From an uncultured Opitutales bacterium (lineage in GTDB: Bacteria; Verrucomicrobiota; Verrucomicrobiia; Opitutales; Intestinicryptomonadaceae), in NCBI GenBank assembly GCA_900545715.1, contig URAJ01000061.1, forward strand, positions 1 to 8,031: 8,031 nucleotides of DNA, read 5' to 3'. The translations under genes were made by a program, and so were the position numbers. Shown here one piece after another: positions 1 to 7,400 of this stretch. Each line of letters begins with the position of its first letter. Position 1 is the stretch's first letter. The notes beneath the pieces were generated by a model. The model was not told the origin of the DNA. It saw nothing but the letters and a program-made list of their open reading frames with translations, and did not search any database.

Positions 1-5
1 ATAAT

Positions 6-48
6 GAAGCCCGGACGTTTAGTTAAGCGTTCGGGCTTCTCCGTTTTT
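6..48 (+). terminator. Intrinsic terminator of a gene left of the window
   Basis: An inverted repeat pairs bases 6-17 with 28-39 (GAAGCCCGGACG against CGTTCGGGCTTC, one G-U wobble). Three further inner pairs leave a four-base loop, AGTT. A run of five T follows at 44-48. A long GC-rich stem, a short loop and a trailing U-run are the classic form of a factor-independent terminator. It reads on the plus strand and no gene in the window lies upstream of it, so it should end a plus-strand gene outside the left edge. It also insulates the downstream gene from read-through. Confidence 0.85.
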
Positions 49-517
49 GGGGGTTGAGTGCTTATCATCTCTCCTCCTCCCCCTGAATTTGCCTTGCTGT
101 TTGCATGATTGTGGCAACGCAGAAAATAGAGTTTTGCTTTAGGGGATTGTGAGGGGCTGTTTTTTTGTCGATTGCATTAAATAATCTTTGGGCTTGGGGG
201 AGCTACTATATGATGATGAAATGAACTTTTCTTCTTCAAAATAGAAAAATGAACTCTATCTCCTATTTACTTCTTCTTTGATCTTTTTAACGCTACTCCT
301 TCCTCGCTTACTCTTTTTTTCCCCCCCATCTCATCCCTCCAACACGCTTCTTATCCTTTCTCAATCTCCTTTTTATACCCCCTCACTATCATTCCTTCCC
401 CAACTTTACTCTAGTAAATTATAAAGGGAAAAGAAGCTAAGGGGAACATACAATGAAAAATTTTTTAAATCTTGGGCTTCCTTTCAAAATAGCCCCTTCT
501 GTTAAATTTTTATTTAC
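49..517. other. Intergenic stretch without a convincing gene
   Basis: Neither strand shows an open frame of gene length or a recognisable RNA gene. The content is low-complexity: T-rich and C-rich runs, a strongly pyrimidine-biased block at 261-410, and A/T-rich sequence from about 412 on. One 26-codon frame at 453-533 follows a purine-rich GGGGA stretch, but nothing supports it as a gene. The region separates the terminator at the left edge from the promoter of the DUF262 gene. Confidence 0.6.
261..410 (+). repeat. Low-complexity polypyrimidine tract
   Basis: By hand count only 27 of these 150 bases are purines, about 82 percent pyrimidine on the plus strand. The longest purine-free run is the 17-base stretch at 311-327, a T-run followed by a C-run. 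There is no exact tandem unit, so this is compositional bias and not a satellite. A similar pyrimidine-rich stretch lies on the coding strand upstream of the DUF4091 gene, at the right edge of the window (7998-8031 read on the minus strand). Its function is unknown. Confidence 0.6.
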
Positions 518-545
518 TTGCCATTGTCTATGAATTTAATATTAT
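518..545 (+). promoter_or_regulatory. Sigma70-like promoter of the DUF262 gene
   Basis: TTGCCA at 518-523 matches five of six bases of the -35 consensus. TATTAT at 540-545 matches five of six of the -10 consensus. The spacer is 16 bases. Transcription would start near 551-553, giving a leader of only about 15 bases, A/T-rich and with no Shine-Dalgarno sequence before the ATG at 567. An imperfect inverted repeat, ATTATT (541-546) and AATAAT (555-560), straddles the expected start point and could be an operator. In such A/T-rich DNA a chance match is possible. Confidence 0.5.
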
Positions 546-566
546 TTTATCTTTAATAATAATTAT

Positions 567-2303
567 ATGTCCAAGTTAAATATTGATCAAAAAACAATTA
601 TGGGGCTATTTTCCGATAGTCGTGCCGATTTCTTAATTCCAGACTATCAAAGGCCATATGCATGGGGAGAGCTGGAATGCCAAACGCTTTGGGATGATAT
701 ATTCACGTTCGCAATCCCAGATGAAGATTTCTCAAAGTTTGATAAGAATGACGAATACTTCCTCGGGCCAATAGTGACATTTAAAAATGATCAGGGAAAA
801 ATGGAGGTAATCGACGGACAGCAGCGCCTTACTACTTTGATGCTACTACTTCGCGCTTTTTATGCGAAGTTCAGCAATATGAAAGACAAAAATTCTTTGG
901 CGACTAAGAAGAATATCGAAGAGTGCATCTGGAAAACAAATGAATTTGATGAACCAAATATGGATAGTTTAAAAATAGATTCCGTCGTTGCCACAGACAA
1001 TGACAAGGATGAGTTTTTAAAAATCTTAAAATCTGGCATTGTAGAAAAAGAGCAAAAGAGCAACTATGCCAATAATTACCGCTTTTTTCAGATGAAGATC
1101 TCTGAATTTCTCGATAAATATCCAACATACTTTGCATATTTACCTACAAGAATCCTAAAAAATTGCATTTTACTGCCAATAGAGGCTGAATCTCAAGATA
1201 CCGCTTTGAGAATATTTTCAACTCTAAACGACAGGGGCAAGCCTTTGTCCGATGCCGACATCTTTAAAGCACAATTTTACAAATATTTCTCGAAGGAAAA
1301 TAGGAAGGACGAGTTTATTCGGCGCTGGAAAAAATTGGAAGAAATATGCGAGAAAACATTTACTACGGGGTCTAATACTCCGATGGACGAAATTTTTACC
1401 CGATATATGTATTTTTTAAGGGCAAAGAAAAATATAACTCAATCTACCACGGAGGCATTGCGGAAATTTTTTGAAAGGGACGGATATAGAATCCTTCATG
1501 ACGATAAGGCTCTATCAGAACTTGAAGTGTTGGCCAGGTTCTGGAACGATGTTTCTAACCAAGATACGGATCGCTTTTCTGATAGAATATTGCGTAGGTT
1601 GTTTGTACTAAATTATGCGCCAAATGGAATGTGGTCGTATTTTGTTTCTGTATATTTTTTAAAAAATAAAGATGAGAACGAGAATCTGGACGATGACAAA
1701 TTCTTCAACTTTCTATTAAAAATTACAGGCTTTATATGGGCGTATGCTTTGATAAACCCCGGTGTAAATGCGCTGAGAACCCCTATTTATGCTGAGATGG
1801 TAAAAGTCGTAAATGGCGAAAGTGCCGATTTCTCAAAATATAAATTTGATAGAGAAAAAGTAATCGCAACTTTTAATAACAGCAGCTTTGACAACCGCCG
1901 CCCGATTACAAAATCTATGCTTGCATGGTGGGCATTTAACAATCCAAAACAGAAATGTCTTTCTATTGATACGCCTCTTGAAATAGAGCATATTTATGCA
2001 AAGAACCGCTATGATATGGAAAAATCTCTTAAGTCAAGGGACTATCTCGAATTGCTTGGCAATAAGTCGTTGTTGGAAAAACGCATAAATATAAGAGTCT
2101 CGGACTATCGTTTTGCCGATAAAATTAAGTATTACAAAGGATATACAAGTTCGCATGGCGAAAAACAGGGAACTGACATTTATGAGCTTAGAAATATGTC
2201 TGATGATTTTAATGACTTTACTGAAAAGGACATACTGGAGCGCAACGGTAAAATAATCAATGGCTTCATCGATTTCTTAGATGAAAATAGCCTGTTGCAA
2301 TAG
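567..2303 (+). CDS. DUF262-DUF1524 protein, GmrSD-type putative modification-dependent nuclease
   Basis: This is a single-chain 578-aa protein with the DUF262 (ParB/sulfiredoxin-like, GmrS) and DUF1524 (His-Me finger nuclease, GmrD) modules in the usual order. DUF262 signatures are IPDYQRPYAW at 24-33, IDGQQRLTTL at 82-91 (nucleotide-binding and hydrolysis motif) and IFSTLNDRGKPLS at 216-228. The C-terminal nuclease motif is EIEHIYAKN at 472-480, with putative catalytic His475, followed by LGNKSLLEKRIN at 497-508 and a basic SDYRFADKIKYY stretch. Characterised relatives (GmrSD, BrxU, SspE) cut modified phage DNA or act beside DNA-modification systems, so a cytoplasmic defence role is likely but inferred. 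The frame is intact and of normal length for one-gene members. It stands alone, with no methyltransferase, BREX or Dnd/Ssp partner in view. Its estimated G+C (mid-30s percent) is well below the neighbouring genes, which fits horizontal acquisition. The ATG at 567 is chosen because the first conserved motif lies close behind it; no Shine-Dalgarno sequence is visible. Confidence 0.88.
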   Translation: MSKLNIDQKTIMGLFSDSRADFLIPDYQRPYAWGELECQTLWDDIFTFAIPDEDFSKFDKNDEYFLGPIVTFKNDQGKMEVIDGQQRLTTLMLLLRAFYAKFSNMKDKNSLATKKNIEECIWKTNEFDEPNMDSLKIDSVVATDNDKDEFLKILKSGIVEKEQKSNYANNYRFFQMKISEFLDKYPTYFAYLPTRILKNCILLPIEAESQDTALRIFSTLNDRGKPLSDADIFKAQFYKYFSKENRKDEFIRRWKKLEEICEKTFTTGSNTPMDEIFTRYMYFLRAKKNITQSTTEALRKFFERDGYRILHDDKALSELEVLARFWNDVSNQDTDRFSDRILRRLFVLNYAPNGMWSYFVSVYFLKNKDENENLDDDKFFNFLLKITGFIWAYALINPGVNALRTPIYAEMVKVVNGESADFSKYKFDREKVIATFNNSSFDNRRPITKSMLAWWAFNNPKQKCLSIDTPLEIEHIYAKNRYDMEKSLKSRDYLELLGNKSLLEKRINIRVSDYRFADKIKYYKGYTSSHGEKQGTDIYELRNMSDDFNDFTEKDILERNGKIINGFIDFLDENSLLQ

Positions 2304-2360
2304 CCAGATTGAATCAGTATAAGATTAAATCCCAGATTTAGTTTTATAATCCTATAAAAG

Positions 2361-2400
2361 ATAAAAACCTCCGATAAATTTGGAGGCTATTTTATTTATT
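2361..2400. terminator. Bidirectional terminator between convergent genes
   Basis: The stem CCTCCGA (2368-2374) pairs with TTGGAGG (2380-2386), with one G-U pair and a five-base loop. On the plus strand it is followed by a T-rich tail (CTATTTTATTTATT, 2387-2400). On the minus strand the same stem is followed at once by five T (2367-2363). It lies between the stop of the plus-strand DUF262 gene (2303) and the last minus-strand stop (2407), so it can end transcription from both sides. Confidence 0.75.
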
Positions 2401-2406
2401 GGTAAA

Positions 2407-2523
2407 CTAATTTTCGGACTTTAACCGTTCTATCTTGCGCGCTATCTCACGCCGCGGCTTTGTGTATTCTTCAGAATCCGGAAGAAGCATCGGGGCGTTT
2501 TTGGCGCCTGCGCGGAAAACATC
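2407..2523 (-). pseudogene. 3'-end relic of a second DUF4091 gene
   Basis: Read on the minus strand directly after the GH36 stop codon (TAA, 2526-2524) and in the same frame, this segment encodes 38 residues and ends in its own TAG (2409-2407). It contains NAPMLLP, YTKPRREIAR and IERLKS. These match NAPMLLP, YTELRREIAR and IERLKS at the C-terminus of the intact DUF4091 protein encoded at 7948-4397, with 24 of 32 aligned residues identical. At DNA level 2417-2512 aligns without gaps to 4467-4562, 72 of 96 bases identical, with 19 exact (2417-2435). It has no start codon with a ribosome site and no catalytic domain. It is therefore best read as the remnant of a paralogous gene whose body was deleted, or of a partial tandem duplication. 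Divergence is concentrated at synonymous or mild positions, so the lost gene was probably under selection before decay. A recent copy is unlikely. Confidence 0.8.
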
Positions 2524-4416
2524 TTACGTATCGTCCGCCCCTATCGGCTTGAGCTTTGCGCATCCGGAAATCGGGACGACTATTTTTGACACCCCAGCGG
2601 AATATTTTCTCCCTTTCCCGACGGATTCGCCGAGGGCATTGAACGTTTCGGCGTAAAATTCCGACGGAGAGTCTACGACAAGTTCGCTTTCCGCAGTGGC
2701 GTTGAAAACATGGCAGGTTTTGCCTTCCGGCAAATCCGCAACCTGTCTTGCCCCGTAAACTGCAATGACGGCGCGGTTTCCCTTTTCAGCCCTTATTTGC
2801 GGATAATTCTGTTCGGGGGAGAGCGGCAGAAATTTTCCGTTTTGCAGAACCTCGCGGTGCTCTGCCATAAAGCCGAGATAAAACTTCAACATTTTGCGAT
2901 GCTCCGGCGGGAGGTCTTCGAGCCTTACCGAAATTTGCGGAACGGCGAACAGGGTCGCCAGCAATTGGCGCGCGGCGTCTTCAGCAGTCGTATCTGCGCG
3001 CCATGTCAGCATGTCGGAATGCACGGCGGCGGTTCCGCTTGCAAGGCGTAGGTTTACCGTCCCGAGGCGGTTTGTAAGCGCGTCCCCCGGGCAGTCCGCA
3101 ACGCGGAACATATTGCCGTAATTGCGGATTGAAGGCCCGATGTACGGCTGTCTGAATTCAATCAGCAAATCTTTTTTTATTTTTGAGAGCCGTTCGGTCA
3201 TGGAAGAAAGCAGAAAATCCACGGCAAGCGGCAGGTTTTTTATGTCGCGGCCGGCGTAATTTTCCGCTATTGCGGGATCTTCGCCGTTCCAGCGGAACAT
3301 GTCGATAAAATCGAACTTGAATCCGTCGATGTCCCACTCCCTCAAAATGCGCTCGCAAGTTTCAATTAGATATTCGCGCACCTCGGGAAAGCGCGGGTCG
3401 AGCGACGCGCAGTCCAGATTTTTCATATCGTTCAGATACTTCCCTTTGAAGCGCCCGTACGCTTCGCTGGAATAGCCGATAAACGGCACCCCAAACCATA
3501 CCATGTATTTCATGCCTAGCTTGTGGACGTTTTTCACATGCGCACGCATATCGGGGAATCGGAGCCTGGAGGCTTTGCCGTCTCCCCAGAAATCGCAGCC
3601 GCGCTTGCCGTCGTCGGCATACCATCCGCCGTCGAGAATAATCCCCTTCATACCGTATTGCGCGGCGAGTTCGCACTCCTTTTCGAGTTCGCCGGCAAAC
3701 ACGTTGTGGTGGTATGAATACCATGTGGAATAAAAAGGCTCGCGCGCGGTTTCCGGAACCGGCAGCGGGTTGTTCCCCGGGAGTTCCCCAAGCCAGCGCG
3801 CCGACGCTCCGATTGCGTCGCAATATGGGATTTCCCGCGTGTCGAGGCGAATGGTGGCGCTGTAATTTTTTAGCGGGGATTCCCTTTGGGAAAACAGCCT
3901 GATTTCGCAGAATATTTCGTTTGTCTCCTCGTGGACGCCTGCTTTGAAGGAGACCCTCCTCTTTGCCTCCGAACACGCGAAGGTCAGGCGGTTGTTCCCG
4001 TCGTTTCCCATGAGCGCGAGTATTGGAGAGTTTCCGGAAAGGCTAGAATAGAGTGGCTGCCCCCAGTCGGCGGGGATTGCCCCGCATCCCTTGGAGGTGT
4101 GCCAACGGTATTGGATGTCGCGCTGGGGAATGTTCCACGATATGCATAGCTGAGGCGGAAGGCTTTCTCCGCGACGGCTTTCTATGGAAATGGTTATTTC
4201 CTGCACGCCCTTTTCCTCGGTGCGGCATTTTGCCGACAGATTCCAATCCTTCTCAAAATTTCCGGAAATGCGCATTTGTCCCACAGACGTGTCGACCTCT
4301 GCCGGAGATTGCGGTGCGCCCTCGGCGGATCCCGCAAAAAGCTGCGGTGCGGCAAGCTGAAATGCGAGCGCGATTGCCAATAGGTAGTTTGCGGACTTAT
4401 TTATCATTTTTTGCAT
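2524..4416 (-). CDS. Secreted GH36/melibiase-like alpha-galactosidase-type enzyme
   Basis: The protein is about 630 aa. The start is placed at the ATG at 4416 because an N-terminal signal peptide begins there (MQKMINKS, a hydrophobic stretch, then QLFAG); ATG 4407, three codons on, is equally possible. A GTG at 4458 would add 14 non-signal-like residues. The layout fits clan GH-D. An N-terminal beta-sandwich spans roughly 25-210. A TIM barrel spans roughly 225-530, with STWYSYHHN near 232, ILDGGWY (Asp262), and GFKFDFID whose Asp369 fits the K-x-D nucleophile. RVADCPGDALTNR contains Asp441 and Asp445, corresponding to the SD..DA acid/base segment. A C-terminal beta domain ends in VPISGCAKLKP. 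GH36 enzymes are retaining and release alpha-galactose or alpha-GalNAc; the substrate here is not known. The gene overlaps the end of the upstream DUF4091 gene by 20 bases (11 with the later ATG), has no visible Shine-Dalgarno sequence and is probably translationally coupled. Its G+C (mid-50s percent) exceeds that of its operon partner. A DUF4091 relic follows its stop in frame. Confidence 0.85.
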   Translation of the reverse strand: MQKMINKSANYLLAIALAFQLAAPQLFAGSAEGAPQSPAEVDTSVGQMRISGNFEKDWNLSAKCRTEEKGVQEITISIESRRGESLPPQLCISWNIPQRDIQYRWHTSKGCGAIPADWGQPLYSSLSGNSPILALMGNDGNNRLTFACSEAKRRVSFKAGVHEETNEIFCEIRLFSQRESPLKNYSATIRLDTREIPYCDAIGASARWLGELPGNNPLPVPETAREPFYSTWYSYHHNVFAGELEKECELAAQYGMKGIILDGGWYADDGKRGCDFWGDGKASRLRFPDMRAHVKNVHKLGMKYMVWFGVPFIGYSSEAYGRFKGKYLNDMKNLDCASLDPRFPEVREYLIETCERILREWDIDGFKFDFIDMFRWNGEDPAIAENYAGRDIKNLPLAVDFLLSSMTERLSKIKKDLLIEFRQPYIGPSIRNYGNMFRVADCPGDALTNRLGTVNLRLASGTAAVHSDMLTWRADTTAEDAARQLLATLFAVPQISVRLEDLPPEHRKMLKFYLGFMAEHREVLQNGKFLPLSPEQNYPQIRAEKGNRAVIAVYGARQVADLPEGKTCHVFNATAESELVVDSPSEFYAETFNALGESVGKGRKYSAGVSKIVVPISGCAKLKPIGADDT

Positions 4417-7400
4417 TGTTGTCTGCGGTATTGGCGGGGGAGTCCCCCGCCGGATCACTTTTATCCGACTTTAACCGTTCTATCTGGCGGGCGATTTCGC
4501 GCCTCAACTCTGTGTACTTCTCCGGTTCAGGCAGTAGCATCGGAGCATTCCTCCCGCCTGCGTTCGGTATGAACGCAAACTTCTTTATACGCTCCAAAGT
4601 TTCCAACGCCTCTTTGTCGTTCTTTTGCTTCGCGAGTTTTTCAAGAATTATAAAATATTCGTAGTCTTCCACGCCGTCTCGGTGGCTTTCCATTCTCACG
4701 CTTGAAAATGGCTCCTTTTGCCCGATTAGCTTGCCTGGATAGAATATATATCCGTCGCCATTGGGATAGCGCACGCGGTAGTGCTTTCCGGGGGTGTCGG
4801 ACTGCGGAATATCCAGATGTATCCCCCACTTCAGCGGATTCAGCGTGTACCAGTCGGCGCCCCAGAATTCATATCCCTTAAAGCCGTATTTATAACAATA
4901 AAGCGGCATTAATCTTTCGAGCGCATTGTACGGATTGTCCAAAACGAAATGGCCGTCGGTCGTTGTTATTATATCGGCGCCGCTCTTTTTAAGCAGCTCT
5001 ATTTCCTCTTCCGAGGCTTGTCCCTGTGCGCCAACGCCCCATATATTAAGTTTGCCTATCCACTCCGGAACATACTTCCATGTGCTGCAATATATTTTCA
5101 TTTTTGGAGCCCCTTCGTGTATGGCGTCGCATAGCGCTATCATTTGCTTTATTATGTTTGGGTGCCATGCGAACGGCTCGTCCGATATGTAATACATAAA
5201 CCGGTCGGTCCATCCCTTCTCCTCGAGATGCTTCGATATCTGCTTTAAACTTTCAACTATGTATTCCCTATATTTCGGATTTAATCTTGTATGGTCGGCA
5301 TTCTCATAAGGCCATTTTCCCGGATACGGATTTTCTCCGAGGTATGGCCTTGGCGGGTTTGCCCACCCGAATGTTCCCGCGGAAAACGGCAAATACAGGT
5401 ACGGAAATTTTAGCTCGTTTAGGTAGTATTCAGCTTCTTTGTCGAATTTGCTGAAATCTGCAACTGGCTTCCCGTTCTCCAATTTGAAGGTTATCCGCGC
5501 GGGCAGGGTATCTACGCTGAGCTTCTTGGACTTCATAAACTTTGCCGCTTCGCGGTGGGTGTAGTTTTTGTATTGCGCGCCAGCCCCAAGCCTTAGGTCG
5601 AAAATCGCGTACACTTGTGGTTCGTCGGACAGCGAGAAACCATAGACTTTTATCTTATACGGCAACGTTTTTAATATTTTGCCTTCGTTTTTTAACTCTA
5701 TCTTCCCTTCGTAGATGCCGGGTTTTGCATCTTTGGGGGCATAGAATGTCAAATATACTCCCTTTGTTTGTTTGGCGGGGAGATCGAATTTTGCGGACGG
5801 TATAATCGGGTCGGGGTACAATACCGCAAAGTTGTTCGGGCGGACAAACCGCTCGTATTTTTTCAAATCGGTAAAATGGAAATAGGCGCTTGCGGTGTCG
5901 ATTATCACATTTTCTATGTGCCCAATCTGGGGTGCGGGCAGAGCGGGAGGATTTTCTCCGGCGTCTTCTCCTGCGTATTTGGGCGCGTCAACAGACACTT
6001 CCAGCGCCTTTATTTCTGTAGGATTGCGGATCGCAAGCTGCATGCCCTCGTATTCGTTGCCGGCAAGTTCCAAATATGCTTCTGTCTCCGCCTTCGGATA
6101 GTCGCCAGGGAATATTTTTATGATATTGTCCGTTTGCCATACGGACATTTTTTTATTCTTTTTAAAGTCGGCAATATTCTCGTATTCCAAGGAGCTTGCT
6201 TTTACAGATTCTGCGACGATTATTCCGTCGTACATATATTTGCCCTTGGTTGCCGTTAGATGGACGCTCGTTTTTCCGGGGCAAGTCGCCGATACAAACA
6301 TTGCGAATATTTGCCATTTGTCTCCCATTACTGTGGACGAATAGGCATTGAAGTCGCCTTTCTGAAAGTCGTAATGCGCGTGTACCGTACCGGCTCCGCC
6401 GTCGGGAAGGCGACACCAGCCTGCTATGATATATTCATTGCCTGGTATTCCGGGAACAGCTTGCCTGAATCCGTGCCAGGCGCTATTTTTGGGATCTTTT
6501 ATTTCAAGCATTGCAGCGTGTTCTCCGTACAAGCCCCCTTCCACAATTTTTGCGGTTGCGCGTTCTGTATCCATTGTGCCGCCCCACGATTCTGTCCCCA
6601 TTTCAAAACTCGGGTTTTTTAACAGGTTAGTGGCGGAGTCCATTATTTTACCGAAGTTTTCCACGTCGGCCGAAGCGGCTGCGTCGGCTTTATAGTCGCT
6701 CAATATTCCGCTTGCGTAATCTCCTTTTACATTTGGTATTTGGTTCTTTTTATTTTTATTTAAGTACACGTAGAATACTTTTTCCGACATTGGCCCAATG
6801 TCACCGACTGAGGCAAGCATGTAGCCGGAGGCGAGGAAAAATGGCCTGCGTTTGCCGTCAACTATCACTGCGAACGCTTCCTTTTCGTAGTTTGCGTTTG
6901 TTATTCTATTGATAGATGCGCAGGCGATGACATTTCCCTTTTTCAACGGCGAGATATTTCTCACGCAAAATTTTATTCTCGAAGGATATTTTGCGCTTGA
7001 AAGTTGCCATTTATCGCTTTCGCCTGACGATGCCAATTCTAGCGATTCGGTTTCTCCTATGCTTATTCCTATATTATTTTTTTGCGCCCTTTTTATATTT
7101 AATTGCAGGTCATCAAACCAGGCTTTGCCTTCTGTTGCGTAGAGGACGGTTCCGAAGCTCAGGTCTTTTACTCCTTCTGGGATGACTCCTTCAAATTCTA
7201 TTTTTTTCCAGTCAAATGAATCTTTGTTTTGGTCTTTATGTATATTTCTTTTCCCTTCGTGGATATAAAAGCCTGCGCGCCCTTTTACGTTTTCGCCGCG
7301 CACCCAGCCGCTAAATTTGTATTTGTCTCCGGCATTTACCTTAAAGCTCCGCGATATGCACACCCATTGCGGTGTTGAGCCTTTTTCTGCCGTAGTGCTT

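Noticed and set aside
6..39. Inverted repeat at the left edge as a transposon end, attachment site or CRISPR repeat
   Set aside because: The following T-run and short loop make it a terminator, and there is no second copy in the window.
453..533. 26-codon frame (MKNFLNLGLPFK...) with a GGGGA stretch eight bases upstream, a possible leader peptide
   Set aside because: It is very short, shows no recognisable family, and overlaps the -35 box of the DUF262 promoter; A/T-rich intergenic DNA yields such frames by chance.
4417..4458. GTG start at 4458 for the GH36 protein
   Set aside because: It would add a Pro- and Arg-containing stretch before the signal peptide and has no ribosome site.
3362..4664. 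Long open frames of about 200 codons on both strands inside the GH36 and DUF4091 genes (3362-3976 minus, 4053-4664 plus)
   Set aside because: They are shadows of the GC-rich GH36 and DUF4091 coding sequence, with Arg- and Pro-rich translations and no domain motifs.
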